This document shows, one piece after another, positions 1 to 8,384 of a DNA stretch of 64,000 nucleotides (positions are counted from its first letter, which is position 1; each line of letters begins with the position of its first letter). The position numbers and the translations under genes were made by a program. Origin of the DNA: Bacillus_BD sp963708895 (GTDB lineage: Bacteria; Bacillota; Bacilli; Bacillales; Cytobacillaceae); contig CAVPUE010000002.1 in the NCBI GenBank assembly GCA_963708895.1, positions 434,001 to 498,000 on the forward strand. Reading direction: 5' to 3'. The notes under the pieces were generated by a model. That model ran no database searches. It was given only the letters and a program-made list of their open reading frames with translations, and had not been told where the DNA came from.

Positions 1-1121
1 ATATGCTTAAAAGGCTAAATATTTCCCTGTTTGTGATTGATGAAGCACACTGTATTTCCCAATGGGGTTATGATTTTAGACCTGATTATATAAAGCTAGG
101 CGATGTACGAAAAAGTCTAAATCATCCACTTACGCTGGCGTTAACGGCAACAGCAACAGTAGCTGTTAGGAATGATATCATCAAATCGCTTAAGCTTGAA
201 GAGTGCAAGCAAATTGTATTTTCGGTTGACCGCCCTAATATTGCCATGTCAGTTGTTCAAATGAAGGGTTACCAAGAAAAATGGGAAAATTTATACCAAA
301 TGGTTGCGAATCTGGCAGGCCCTGGCATTATTTATTTTTCAAGTAAAAAAGTTGCCGAGCAAGCAGTAAGTTTTTTAAATCAAAAAGGTATAGAACGTGT
401 TGCCGCCTATCACGGGGGAATGGATCAAGAATCTCGTATTTTAATTCAACAACAGTTTCTTCTTAATCAACTTGATATCATCTGTGCAACGAGTGCATTT
501 GGGATGGGGGTCAATAAGGAAAATATCAGGTTTGTCATTCACTTCCATATGCCACAAAACGTAGAATCCTATTTACAGGAAATCGGACGTGCAGGTAGGG
601 ATGGACTAATGAGTATCGCTATTTTATTTTATGCTCCTTTTGATGAACAACTGGCATACAGGTTAGCAGACTTAGAAGTTCCTTCATCAGAACAGTTGGA
701 TTGGTTAGTTCATCTGATACAAGATTCTGAGGTTCAATGGGTTCAGGAACCAGAAGTACTCCAGAAAATGGGTGGTTTTACAGAGACAAGCTGGAGAATG
801 ATATCTGATATTCTTATCCATCATACCGGGAGCAATTCCAATCTGATTACTAACTTAATAGACTATAAAAGGACAGTGGAAAAAAGGCAGGAAATGAAGA
901 AAAACAAGATTGCCTTCATGACCAATTGGATATTATCGAAAGAATGTCGACGAAAACCCCTTTTACAATACTTTAATGAAGAAATAGATGAAGTCTGTCA
1001 CGAGCTTTGCTGTGATAGCTGTGGTATCGAGTTGAGTCATTTTCATCATCGACGTCAGGAAATGAAAAATGAAGTCGAATTTAGTTGGAAACAGAGGCTC
1101 TCTGATATATTATTAAAGTAG
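1..1121 (+). CDS. recS: RecQ-family ATP-dependent DNA helicase, short RecS-like form (5' partial)
   Basis: This is a superfamily 2 DNA helicase that unwinds DNA during repair and recombination. The frame is already open at the window edge, and the Walker A part of the first RecA-like domain lies upstream. Visible motifs are DEAHC (motif II), TATAT (motif III), the second-domain motif around SAFGMGVNKENIRF (V) and QEIGRAGRDG (VI). A cysteine cluster near the C-terminus (CRRKPLLQYF, then CHELCCDSC) fits the RecQ zinc-binding region. The protein stops soon after the zinc region, without winged-helix or HRDC domains, which matches B. subtilis RecS rather than full-length RecQ. The next gene follows within 20 bases and is probably co-transcribed. 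Family assignment is sure; the RecS name rests on length and gene order. Confidence 0.93.
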   Translation, partial: MLKRLNISLFVIDEAHCISQWGYDFRPDYIKLGDVRKSLNHPLTLALTATATVAVRNDIIKSLKLEECKQIVFSVDRPNIAMSVVQMKGYQEKWENLYQMVANLAGPGIIYFSSKKVAEQAVSFLNQKGIERVAAYHGGMDQESRILIQQQFLLNQLDIICATSAFGMGVNKENIRFVIHFHMPQNVESYLQEIGRAGRDGLMSIAILFYAPFDEQLAYRLADLEVPSSEQLDWLVHLIQDSEVQWVQEPEVLQKMGGFTETSWRMISDILIHHTGSNSNLITNLIDYKRTVEKRQEMKKNKIAFMTNWILSKECRRKPLLQYFNEEIDEVCHELCCDSCGIELSHFHHRRQEMKNEVEFSWKQRLSDILLK

Positions 1122-1139
1122 TAGGTTATTAGAAAATAA

Positions 1140-1739
1140 GTGAGTGAAGGAATGAAAAAAAATTATCGTGAATTAATTAATCGTGCAACAGATAAGGAAT
1201 TGCAAAATTCTTTATATTTAACGCAAGTAATGATTCTGATTATTTCATTCATATTAGGAATGTTTTTATTTGATGATTTGGCAGAATTTATTGCTCTATT
1301 TATTTGGGATTTACGGCAAATCATTCTGTGGGGCGGAATTGCAGGAGTAGCAGTAGTCCTTCTCGATCTCATATTAATGAAACTACTACCTTCTCATTAC
1401 TATGATGATGGGGGACTGAATGAACGGATTTTTCGAAACCGCTCGATATCCCAGATTGCATTTATCGCAGCAATTGTAGCGGTCCCTGAAGAACTCTTAT
1501 TTCGCGGAATGATTCAAACCCATTTTGGATTAATTTCAGCAAGTATCATTTTTGCGATTGTTCATTATCGGTATTTATTTAATTGGTATTTATTTTTAAA
1601 TGTAATTGGATTGAGTTTTTTCATCGGATATGTCTATCTACAGACCAATAACATTCTTGTCACCATCTTTATGCATTTTTTAATCGATTTTCTATTAGGT
1701 TGTCATATTAAACAACAGGAACAGGAAGGAATCAATTGA
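1140..1739 (+). CDS. ypbD: CPBP-family intramembrane metalloprotease (YpbD-like)
   Basis: This is a small polytopic membrane protein of the CPBP (CAAX protease/Abi) family, 199 residues. It shows the three family motifs: EELLFRG (Glu117, Glu118, Arg122), a His in FAIVH (His142), and HFLID (His179, Asp183). These residues form the presumed zinc site of intramembrane proteases. Hydrophobic segments lie near residues 28-44, 61-80, 105-116, 130-143 and 150-167. The start given is GTG; an ATG four codons later (1152) is an alternative. The gene overlaps the next start and sits in the same order as B. subtilis ypbD. The substrate is not known from sequence. Confidence 0.85.
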   Translation: MSEGMKKNYRELINRATDKELQNSLYLTQVMILIISFILGMFLFDDLAEFIALFIWDLRQIILWGGIAGVAVVLLDLILMKLLPSHYYDDGGLNERIFRNRSISQIAFIAAIVAVPEELLFRGMIQTHFGLISASIIFAIVHYRYLFNWYLFLNVIGLSFFIGYVYLQTNNILVTIFMHFLIDFLLGCHIKQQEQEGIN

Positions 1740-2407
1740 TGAACAAAGAGCGCCCATATAGAGAACAGGCTGAGAAACTTCGGCAAAAAATAGACATTGA
1801 TCCTTTTGAAGAAGGAGAAGTGGTTGATAGAGAAGAGCTTCCTCCTAGGAGTAGAGTACATCTGCAAAAGAGGAAAAAAAATAAATGGAAGCTTAAATAT
1901 CCAGTCATTCGACTATTAGTATTATTTTTTATATTATTACCGATTACGATATTTAGTATTTATTCTTCCCTTTTAGAAAGACCGGGCGGTGACGCAACAA
2001 AGACAGGTGGAGAATCTTCTGGTGGTTTCGAAATCATTGATATTGAACGACCCAAACCAGTTGGGGGTAATGAGGAAGAACAAGATCAAAGTTCCGAGGA
2101 TAGGGATGAATTTGATTTATGGGAATCTGAAGAAAAAGAATCGGAAGAAGTTGAACAGACTAGTGAAGATTCTTCTGCTTCATCCCAAGAAACCCAATCT
2201 GTATCCATTGATTCATTGGTGAGTGATACGAAATCTGGGACAAAAGATATTATTTATCATAAGGTACAGTCGGGGGAAACGATTTTTAGAATTTCCATGA
2301 AATATTATCATTCAAAAGCTGGTATCGATACGATAAAATCAGCCAATAACCTATCCAATAACGATATCAGAGTTGGACAAGTATTAACGATTCCATTATC
2401 AAAGTAA
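1739..2407 (+). CDS. ypbE: Membrane-anchored LysM-domain protein (YpbE-like)
   Basis: A bitopic protein of 222 residues. The basic, charged cytoplasmic N-terminus is followed by one membrane segment (about residues 52-74), a long acidic, Ser/Glu-rich spacer and a C-terminal LysM domain (about 176-221, beginning YHKVQSGETIFRIS) expected to bind peptidoglycan outside the membrane. ATG 1739 overlaps the stop of ypbD as TGATG, so translation is probably coupled; a TTG directly before it (1736) is an alternative start. An AGGAAGGA ribosome site lies 9 bases upstream. The order recS-ypbD-ypbE-ypbF matches B. subtilis. A cell-wall role is inferred only from the domain layout. Confidence 0.85.
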   Translation: MNKERPYREQAEKLRQKIDIDPFEEGEVVDREELPPRSRVHLQKRKKNKWKLKYPVIRLLVLFFILLPITIFSIYSSLLERPGGDATKTGGESSGGFEIIDIERPKPVGGNEEEQDQSSEDRDEFDLWESEEKESEEVEQTSEDSSASSQETQSVSIDSLVSDTKSGTKDIIYHKVQSGETIFRISMKYYHSKAGIDTIKSANNLSNNDIRVGQVLTIPLSK

Positions 2408-2433
2408 AATCGGCATATGGCCGATTTTTTTGC
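2407..2433 (+). terminator. Rho-independent terminator after ypbE
   Basis: An 8-bp stem, AAATCGGC paired with GCCGATTT, closes a 5-base loop and is followed by a run of T. It starts at the ypbE stop codon and would end the recS-ypbD-ypbE transcript. Confidence 0.8.
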
Positions 2434-2506
2434 TATCTCCATTATTGTGTTTCAGTCATATTTTGCAGGACAAGTTCATAAATTGGGATAGAAAGGTGGG
2501 AAAAGA

Positions 2507-2965
2507 ATGGAATCTCCTATTATGATGCTTGACGAAAGGACAGATCAAGCAACAAGGAAAATGTTGCAAAAGGTAGTGGAACGAAAACAAAAGTTTGATA
2601 AATTAGAATTCCAACATTTATGTATCATGTGGAGTACGATTTTAGTATCCTTTGGCTATTTTCTATATCTGTATCTCACTATATTTAAGCCCTATTCCTA
2701 TTCCTTTGCTACTGTGTTCTCTGTCTATATCAATAATTTTATTCATTTAATCATGCTAATGGTTGTCATTGGATTATTTGGATTAATGAATGTATATCGA
2801 CAAAAAAGAGATAAGGCGGAGAAGGAATTTCATTTGCTGCGGTGTGAAATCATCGATAAAAGTAAAGATTTATGGAGGAAAGAAGAGGAATGGAAAAATC
2901 GCCATATTGTTTTTGAAATGATGAAGAAAAATTTTGACATTAATTTATACCATGAAAACAAATAA
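2507..2965 (+). CDS. ypbF: Uncharacterised two-TM membrane protein (YpbF-like, DUF2663)
   Basis: A 152-residue protein with a charged N-terminus, two hydrophobic segments (about residues 43-62 and 76-98) and a long charged, helical C-terminus rich in Lys and Glu, probably coiled coil and cytoplasmic. Start ATG 2507 has GAAAGGTGGG about 8 bases upstream. Its place between ypbE and ypbG matches B. subtilis ypbF, and the size agrees. There are no catalytic motifs, and no function can be assigned. Confidence 0.75.
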   Translation: MESPIMMLDERTDQATRKMLQKVVERKQKFDKLEFQHLCIMWSTILVSFGYFLYLYLTIFKPYSYSFATVFSVYINNFIHLIMLMVVIGLFGLMNVYRQKRDKAEKEFHLLRCEIIDKSKDLWRKEEEWKNRHIVFEMMKKNFDINLYHENK

Positions 2966-2997
2966 GAGATGTGCAATATACTCTTATTTGTTTTCAT
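2952..2997. terminator. Long perfect hairpin, probable bidirectional terminator
   Basis: A 17-bp perfect inverted repeat (ATGAAAACAAATAAGAG and its complement) surrounds a 12-base loop. It overlaps the last codons of ypbF and lies between ypbF (+) and cotJC (-), which converge. There is no strong T run on either side, but the position and stability suit a shared terminator. Confidence 0.65.
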
Positions 2998-3033
2998 ATA
3001 GGAATATAACTTGGATCAGAGCAAATATAAAAA

Positions 3034-3603
3034 TCAAAAAAACTTCTTCTTATCCCGTTCTTCTTTAAGGATTTCTACTGCTTCTCGGAAACGGAGAGAA
3101 TGGACGATTTCTCTTTCCCTTAAAAAGCGTAAACTGTCGTTGATGTCTGGATCATCTGATAAATTAATCAGCCATTGATAAGTTGCTCTTGCCTTTTCCT
3201 CAGCGGCAATATCTTCATATAAATCTGCAATCGGATCACCTTTAGCCTGAATATAGGTGGCTGTCCAAGGTACACCTGCAGCATTATGATAAAATAGGGC
3301 AGAATCATGGTTTGCATAGTGATCACCAAGTCCAGCAGCTTTGAGCTGATCAGGCGTAGCGTCCTTCGTTAATTTATAAATCATCGTTGCAATCATTTCT
3401 AAATGAGCAAATTCTTCGGTGCCGATATCTGTTAAAAGCCCAACAACCTTGTCAGGAATGGTGTATCGCTGGTTCAAATAACGAAGTGCGGCGGCCAACT
3501 CTCCATCTGCACCACCGTATTGTTCAATTAAATATTTAGCTAAGGTTGGATTACATTGACTAACTTTAACAGGATATTGAAGTTTCTTTTCATAGACCCA
3601 CAT
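3034..3603 (-). CDS. cotJC: Spore coat protein CotJC (manganese-catalase family)
   Basis: A 189-residue spore-coat protein of the di-manganese catalase family. The ferritin-like four-helix core carries Glu and His ligand motifs such as EEFAHLEMI (about residues 63-71) and EEKARATYQ (about 133-141), plus RFREAVE near the end. In B. subtilis CotJC interacts with CotJA and is laid down in the inner coat. It is the last gene of the minus-strand cotJA-cotJB-cotJC operon, 55 bases after cotJB. A GAGGAGGGTTTC ribosome site precedes ATG 3603. Expression in the mother cell under SigE is expected from B. subtilis; I could not pick a confident promoter. Confidence 0.95.
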   Translation of the reverse strand: MWVYEKKLQYPVKVSQCNPTLAKYLIEQYGGADGELAAALRYLNQRYTIPDKVVGLLTDIGTEEFAHLEMIATMIYKLTKDATPDQLKAAGLGDHYANHDSALFYHNAAGVPWTATYIQAKGDPIADLYEDIAAEEKARATYQWLINLSDDPDINDSLRFLREREIVHSLRFREAVEILKEERDKKKFF

Positions 3604-3658
3604 TTCTGAAACCCTCCTCTACAATGCTGTGAAATACTTTTCATCTCTTACGTTTATC

Positions 3659-3919
3659 CTACACTTGCCAAGGCCACGGAGAGTCATCCCAATTCCAAGG
3701 ATATCCAGAGTAACTATTTCCAAATTGTAATAAAGGGCCAAATTGGCTTTCGAATGCCTTCTTTATTTTTTTACGTTCTGAAGCGAACTGATTAAATTGT
3801 TTGATGGCATCACGATCTTCATTATGAGTATCTAAATATAATGTAAGTTCAACAAGGACAAAATCCACCGCTTGTAGTTGTTGCATTAATTGATAGTATT
3901 CTGGAGGCATCTGTTTCAT
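3659..3919 (-). CDS. cotJB: Spore coat protein CotJB
   Basis: A small spore-coat protein of 86 residues, beginning MKQMPPEYYQLMQQLQ as the family does, with a Trp/Pro-rich tail (YPWNWDDSPWPWQV). ATG 3919 is chosen because AGGGAGG lies 8 bases upstream and homologues start there; a longer in-frame start at 3946 exists but has no good ribosome site. It starts just after the cotJA stop codon, so the two are translationally linked. It acts with CotJA and CotJC in the coat; its biochemical role is not known. Confidence 0.92.
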   Translation of the reverse strand: MKQMPPEYYQLMQQLQAVDFVLVELTLYLDTHNEDRDAIKQFNQFASERKKIKKAFESQFGPLLQFGNSYSGYPWNWDDSPWPWQV

Positions 3920-3920
3920 G

Positions 3921-4146
3921 CTAATCCCTCCCTTTTGATTGTTCATGCGAGTTGAAATAAGGATCGTATAATGCTTTCCAAAGCGTACCTGCTCTTAAGG
4001 CTTCTTGAGGTGAAAACTGTTCTAAGTTGGGTGGTTGAAATCCCATGTAAAGGTGTGGGTGGAGTAGAGTAGCTTTTTGTTTTGATGGGTTTACAAGGAT
4101 CAAATGGACTTATATAGGGATGATAAAACTTAGTTCTTGTATACAT
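3921..4146 (-). pseudogene. cotJA: Spore coat-associated protein CotJA, apparent +1 frameshift
   Basis: First gene of the cotJ operon. ATG 4146 has an ideal AAGGAGGT 6 bases upstream. The first frame gives MYTRTKFYHPYISPFDPC and continues to STPP; the rest of CotJA (HLYMGFQPPNLEQFSPQEAL, then RAGTLWKALYDPYF) is in another frame and ends at 3921. One surplus base at about 4056-4059, for example GG read as GGG, restores a normal CotJA of about 75 residues. Both parts are well conserved, so sequence error is more likely than a dead gene. A protein ending at 3943 in the first frame would be nonfunctional. Confidence 0.85.
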
Positions 4147-4213
4147 ACAGAAACCTCCTTGATTTCGACTTTATATCATATGAATGGAAAATTTATTTTA
4201 TGTTACACTTTTA

Positions 4214-4222
4214 TGGTAAAAT
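4214..4222 (+). promoter_or_regulatory. Candidate SigA extended -10 promoter for ypbG
   Basis: TGGTAAAAT fits an extended -10 element (TGn then a five-of-six match to TATAAT), about 60 bases before the ypbG start and divergent from cotJA. No good -35 was seen. Confidence 0.35.
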
Positions 4223-4280
4223 GAAGGTCATTCCCAAAACGTAAAGTGTGAATAAATGCTATCTCAATTAGGGGGATTTC

Positions 4281-5060
4281 ATGAAAATCGTTCTTCTTTT
4301 AATCATTGTTTGTTTGGTGGGTATACTTTGCTTGCTTATCTATATGTTCAAAGAGGCATTCGCGAATAGAGTAAACTATCAAACATTGGAATTCTCTAAT
4401 TTTCCGAAAAGCTTTGGCAAAATCCATTTGTTCTTTATATCTGATATTCATAGACGGATTGTTTCAGACTCCCTTATTGAAGAAGTAAGTGGGAAAGTGG
4501 ATGTCGTTATTATTGGTGGAGATCTACTTGAAAAAGGAGTACCTATGGAAAGGGTAAAAGAAAATATTAAGAAGTTAAAGACGTTAGGACCTATTCTTTT
4601 TGTATGGGGAAATAATGATTATGAAGTAGACGTACCGATATTAGACGCGATGCTCTTACATTTAGGCGTTACATCTTTAGTCAATAGTTCGATTCAGTTT
4701 CAATCAGATGAAGGTGATCAACTTTATTTCATTGGACTTGACGAGATCAGTTTGGGAAGACATAATCTTGAACAAGCCATGGATGAAGTAGATCCAAATA
4801 GCTTTAAAATTTTGCTTTGTCATAATCCGAACATAAGCAGGAGAATTCATTCCGATTATGGAATAAGTTTATTGCTGTCAGGGCATACACATGGTGGACA
4901 AATACATCTTTTTGGGTTTAGTCCTTATGAAAGAGGGAGTTTGAAAAAAGAAAATGATTTAACGGTATTAATTAGTAATGGTTACGGTACAACGGGAGTA
5001 CCACTCAGATTAGGTGCAAAGGCGGAAACGCATCTGATTTCAATTGAAAACCGTACATAA
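4281..5060 (+). CDS. ypbG: Calcineurin-like metallophosphoesterase (YpbG-like)
   Basis: A membrane-anchored phosphoesterase of 259 residues. An N-terminal hydrophobic anchor (about residues 3-23) is followed by the five metallophosphoesterase motifs: SDIHR (Asp55, His57), GGD (Asp81), GNND (Asn112), CHNP (His181) and SGHTHGG (His202, His204). Motif III reads GNND where GNHD/E is usual. Related proteins (YkuE, LpxH-like) hydrolyse phosphomonoesters or diesters; the substrate here is unknown. ATG 4281 has AGGGGGA about 8 bases upstream. Gene order matches B. subtilis ypbG before ypbH. Confidence 0.88.
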   Translation: MKIVLLLIIVCLVGILCLLIYMFKEAFANRVNYQTLEFSNFPKSFGKIHLFFISDIHRRIVSDSLIEEVSGKVDVVIIGGDLLEKGVPMERVKENIKKLKTLGPILFVWGNNDYEVDVPILDAMLLHLGVTSLVNSSIQFQSDEGDQLYFIGLDEISLGRHNLEQAMDEVDPNSFKILLCHNPNISRRIHSDYGISLLLSGHTHGGQIHLFGFSPYERGSLKKENDLTVLISNGYGTTGVPLRLGAKAETHLISIENRT

Positions 5061-5175
5061 TCTTGCAATAAATCATGAGAAAAGCAATAACTTCGTTGAG
5101 CAGAATGAGACGACTCACCAATATATGATTTTCTCATAAACTAAATCAAGAGTGTTCACAGTAGGGGGCATCATT

Positions 5176-5754
5176 ATGCGCTTAGAACGTTTAAATTATA
5201 ATAAGATAAAAATTTTTCTCACTCTGGATGATTTGTTTGACAGAGGGTTGACGAAAGAAGATATTTATAAGGATTCTTTAAAGTGGCATCAGCTTTTTCA
5301 TGATATGCTTGAAGAAGCAAGTGAGACTTTTAAAGTCGATATACAAGGTTCTGTTGCGGTAGAAGTTTTTTCTATGAAAGCACAGGGTATGGTTATGATT
5401 GTAACAATGAAAGATGATCAGGAAGAAGATATCTTTAATGACAGTTTTATTGACATGCAAGTGACAGTAGAAGGCAATGTTGAGATATTATTTGAAATTG
5501 ATGATTTTGAAGAGGTCATTCAGTTAGCTAAAAGGTTAGCGATCATTGGATTTTCAGGTGGAACCCTCTATTATCACAACAGCGCCTATTATTTTTTAAT
5601 TGATAATGTTTGTCAGGATATCCAAACGCAAATTGCAGCGATTATGACTGAATATGGAAATCCATCTTTTGAGAGTGTTCACCTATTACAGGAGTATGGT
5701 AAAACCATTATAAAAGAGAAGGCAGTAAGTGAAATCATGACCTATTTTGCATAA
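5176..5754 (+). CDS. mecB: ClpC adaptor protein MecB/YpbH (MecA family)
   Basis: A MecA-family adaptor of 192 residues that delivers substrates to the ClpCP protease. The N-terminus MRLERLNYNKIKIFLT is the family signature of the substrate-binding domain, an acidic linker lies near residues 85-100, and the C-terminal ClpC-binding domain follows. ATG 5176 is chosen because AGGGGGC lies 7 bases upstream and homologues begin here; a longer in-frame start at 5152 adds eight unconserved residues. Gene order matches B. subtilis ypbH (mecB), the paralogue of mecA. In B. subtilis the paralogues affect competence and sporulation. Confidence 0.92.
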   Translation: MRLERLNYNKIKIFLTLDDLFDRGLTKEDIYKDSLKWHQLFHDMLEEASETFKVDIQGSVAVEVFSMKAQGMVMIVTMKDDQEEDIFNDSFIDMQVTVEGNVEILFEIDDFEEVIQLAKRLAIIGFSGGTLYYHNSAYYFLIDNVCQDIQTQIAAIMTEYGNPSFESVHLLQEYGKTIIKEKAVSEIMTYFA

Positions 5755-5755
5755 G

Positions 5756-5788
5756 GCTCTTTTCTCAAACTTTACGAAAATAGCCTTG
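5756..5788 (+). repeat. Minimal copy of dispersed intergenic repeat
   Basis: GGCTCTTTTCTCAAAC is fused directly to TTTACGAAAATAGCCTT. These are the left and right ends of the longer element at 13581-13763, and they form a hairpin (GGCTCTTTTC with GAAAATAGCC). A near-identical copy, inverted, lies at 30566-30597. It sits directly after mecB and may act as a terminator. Confidence 0.75.
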
Positions 5789-5809
5789 CATAAGAAGATT
5801 TATCATCCA

Positions 5810-5837
5810 CCCTCGGTTATCGATCCATAGCCGAGGG
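5810..5837 (+). terminator. GC-rich hairpin after mecB, possible terminator
   Basis: CCCTCGG pairs with CCGAGGG across a 14-base loop, which can pair further with one mismatch. No clear T run follows, so termination is uncertain. Confidence 0.4.
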
Positions 5838-5911
5838 AATGATCTTTCAAAATCTACATAAAGATCCAATTCTAAAATATTTTAACAATTCAAATTAGAC
5901 AATCTTTTGCC

Positions 5912-5939
5912 TTGCATATTATATTTAAAAGTGTATACT
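5912..5939 (+). promoter_or_regulatory. Candidate SigA promoter of the glutamate dehydrogenase gene
   Basis: TTGCAT and TATACT are separated by 16 bases and end 49 bases before the start codon. No operator could be identified. Confidence 0.5.
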
Positions 5940-5988
5940 ATCTCTGAAAGAAAACAACAATGAGGGTAGATTTTAGGAGGATATATGA

Positions 5989-7266
5989 ATGGTTGCCGAA
6001 AATAGTAAGTCAAGTACAACGGCAGAAGAAATGATTGATATATTAAAGTCGACTCAAACAGTGATACATCAAGCATTAGAAAAACTAGGATATCCTAATG
6101 AAGTTTTTGAACTATTAAAAGAACCCTTAAGAATGTTAACGGTTAAAATTCCAGTCCGAATGGATGATGGTTCAACCCAAGTATTTACTGGATATCGTGC
6201 TCAACATAATGATGCGGTCGGTCCAACAAAGGGTGGTATCAGATTTCATCCTAATATAACTGAAAAAGAAGTAAAAGCATTATCGATATGGATGAGTTTA
6301 AAATGTGGAATTGTTGATTTACCATTTGGCGGTGCTAAAGGTGGAATTGCATGCGATCCACGGAATATGTCTTTTCGAGAATTAGAGCGCTTAAGTCGTG
6401 GTTATGTTAGGGCAATTAGCCAGATTGTTGGACCTACAAAAGATATTCCTGCTCCAGATGTATTTTCAAACTCGCAAATCATGTCGTGGATGTTGGATGA
6501 ATATAACGCAATTAATGAATCCAACTCTCCTGGCTTTATAACTGGAAAACCGATTGTTTTGGGGGGATCACACGGTAGGGAGACGGCAGCAGCTAAAGGA
6601 GTGACCATTTGTATTCGTGAGGCTGCAAAGAAAAAGGATATTGACATCAAAGGTGCTAAAGTGATTATCCAGGGTTTTGGAAATGCAGCAAGTTTTTTAG
6701 CAAAGTTTTTGCATGATGCAGGAGCCATAATCATAGGAATCTCTGATGCATATGGGGCACTTTATGATCCAGATGGACTTGATATCGTGTATTTATTAGA
6801 TAGAAGAGATAGTTTTGGAACGGTGACAAAACTATTTAATCATACAATGACAAACCAGGAATTGTTAGAAAAAGAATGTGATATTCTTGTTCCGGCAGCA
6901 ATTGAAAGTCAAATAACCGAAAAAAATGCTCATCATATTAGAGCGAAAATGATCGTTGAAGCCGCAAACGGCCCCATTACATCACAAGCTACTCAAATAT
7001 TGAATGATCGAGGTGTTTTACTCGTACCTGATTTGTTAGCCTCAGCAGGTGGTGTTACGGTTTCTTATTTTGAATGGGTGCAAAATAATCAAGGTTATTT
7101 TTGGTCTGAAGAAGAAGTCAATGAAAAATTAGAAGTAGTAATGATAAAGGCCTTTAATCGGATCGTTGAAATTTCACAAAATCGAAATGTCGATATGCGC
7201 TTGGCTGCCTATATGGCAGGTGTACAGAAAATGGCCGAGGCAGCACGATTTAGGGGTTGGGTGTAA
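5989..7266 (+). CDS. gudB: NAD-specific glutamate dehydrogenase (GudB/RocG type)
   Basis: A hexameric catabolic glutamate dehydrogenase of 425 residues that deaminates glutamate to 2-oxoglutarate and ammonia. It has the substrate region VGPTKGGIRFHP (Lys81), then KCGIVDLPFGGAKGG with Lys105 and catalytic Lys117, and the NAD fold around IQGFGNAAS. ATG 5989 has AGGAGG 8 bases upstream. The protein has normal length and no sign of the 9-bp active-site duplication that inactivates gudB in laboratory B. subtilis 168. The position between ypbH and ypdA matches B. subtilis gudB, so I use that name rather than rocG. Confidence 0.93.
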   Translation: MVAENSKSSTTAEEMIDILKSTQTVIHQALEKLGYPNEVFELLKEPLRMLTVKIPVRMDDGSTQVFTGYRAQHNDAVGPTKGGIRFHPNITEKEVKALSIWMSLKCGIVDLPFGGAKGGIACDPRNMSFRELERLSRGYVRAISQIVGPTKDIPAPDVFSNSQIMSWMLDEYNAINESNSPGFITGKPIVLGGSHGRETAAAKGVTICIREAAKKKDIDIKGAKVIIQGFGNAASFLAKFLHDAGAIIIGISDAYGALYDPDGLDIVYLLDRRDSFGTVTKLFNHTMTNQELLEKECDILVPAAIESQITEKNAHHIRAKMIVEAANGPITSQATQILNDRGVLLVPDLLASAGGVTVSYFEWVQNNQGYFWSEEEVNEKLEVVMIKAFNRIVEISQNRNVDMRLAAYMAGVQKMAEAARFRGWV

Positions 7267-7292
7267 AGAAACTGATATTGAATCTTTGAATG

Positions 7293-7327
7293 AAAACTTC
7301 TATTATAGTAGGATAGAAGTTTTTTTG
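7293..7327 (+). terminator. Terminator after glutamate dehydrogenase
   Basis: AAAACTTCTAT pairs with ATAGAAGTTTT across a 9-base loop and is followed by a T run. Confidence 0.85.
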
Positions 7328-7370
7328 TGTTATCTAAAGTAAGTAATAGATTGTTTAGGAGTGAGCATCA

Positions 7371-8348
7371 TTGAAACATGAAGAGGTTATTGTCGTTGGT
7401 GGGGGTCCGTGTGGACTTGCAGCTGCGATTGCACTACAAGAGATTGGTTTATCTCCATTAGTTATTGAAAAAGGAAATGTTGTGAATGCGATTTATCATT
7501 ATCCGACACATCAAACATTTTTTAGCTCAAGTGATAAGTTGGAAATTGGGGGCGTTGCTTTTATTACAGAGACAAGAAAAGCCCATCGAAATCAAGCACT
7601 TGCCTATTACAGAGAAGTGGTTAAAAGAAAAAATGTACGTGTTCAAGCCTTTGAAAAAGTTTTAAATGTTCAAAAAGATAATAGTGATTTTATTGTAACA
7701 ACCGATAAAGATCAATATCGTACAAAATCGGTTGTCATCGCTACAGGTTATTATGACCAGCCAAATATGCTCGGTGTTCCAGGTGAAAATCTTCCTAAGG
7801 TATTTCACTATTTTAAAGAAGGACATCCATTCTTTGACAGGGATGTAGTTGTGATTGGGTTGAAAAACTCAGGTGTCGATGCAACACTTGAACTTGTAAA
7901 GGCAGGTGCCCGAGTAACCGTTCTATACCGTGGTAATGAGTATTCTCCAAAAATTAAACCATGGATACTGCCGGAATTTGATGGTCATGTACGTCATGAG
8001 CGGATCAAAATGGAATGGGAAGCAACTGTAAAGGAAATTACAGATGATTCAGTGGTCTATGAAAAGAATGGACAAGAGTATACCATCAAAAATGATTTTG
8101 TCTTTGCTATGACTGGATATCATCCTGATAAAGACTTTTTGAAAAAAATCGGTGTCAAAATCGATGATGTTACGGGAAGACCTGTTTATAATGAAGAAAC
8201 AATGGAAACAAATATAGAGGGAGTTTATATTGCTGGTGTGATTGCAGCAGGTAATGAAGCAAATGAAATTTTTATTGAAAACGGACGTTTTCATGGTGAA
8301 AAAATAGCCTCATCGATTGTTAAAAAAGAAGTAAAGGACATTTATTAA
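7371..8348 (+). CDS. ypdA: YpdA-family FAD/NAD(P) bacillithiol-disulfide reductase
   Basis: A thioredoxin-reductase-like flavoprotein of 325 residues that reduces oxidised bacillithiol with NADPH (established for YpdA/Bdr). The FAD-binding start reads VVGGGPCGLAAA and includes Cys14, the residue reported as catalytic in YpdA. A second dinucleotide motif is degenerate (VVIGLKNSGVDATLEL) and the FAD motif GVYIAGVIAAG lies near the C-terminus. There is no CxxC pair, unlike thioredoxin reductases. The start is TTG 7371 with TAGGAGTGA about 8 bases upstream. bshA elsewhere in the window supports bacillithiol use. Confidence 0.9.
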   Translation: MKHEEVIVVGGGPCGLAAAIALQEIGLSPLVIEKGNVVNAIYHYPTHQTFFSSSDKLEIGGVAFITETRKAHRNQALAYYREVVKRKNVRVQAFEKVLNVQKDNSDFIVTTDKDQYRTKSVVIATGYYDQPNMLGVPGENLPKVFHYFKEGHPFFDRDVVVIGLKNSGVDATLELVKAGARVTVLYRGNEYSPKIKPWILPEFDGHVRHERIKMEWEATVKEITDDSVVYEKNGQEYTIKNDFVFAMTGYHPDKDFLKKIGVKIDDVTGRPVYNEETMETNIEGVYIAGVIAAGNEANEIFIENGRFHGEKIASSIVKKEVKDIY

Positions 8349-8384
8349 GTTTGTTGTTAAAACCCAATATAAAGGATGAATCAA

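Noticed and set aside
5061..5175. Terminator between ypbG and mecB
   Set aside because: ATGAGAAAA recurs inverted as TTTTCTCAT, but about 45 bases apart with no T run, so a terminator is not supported.
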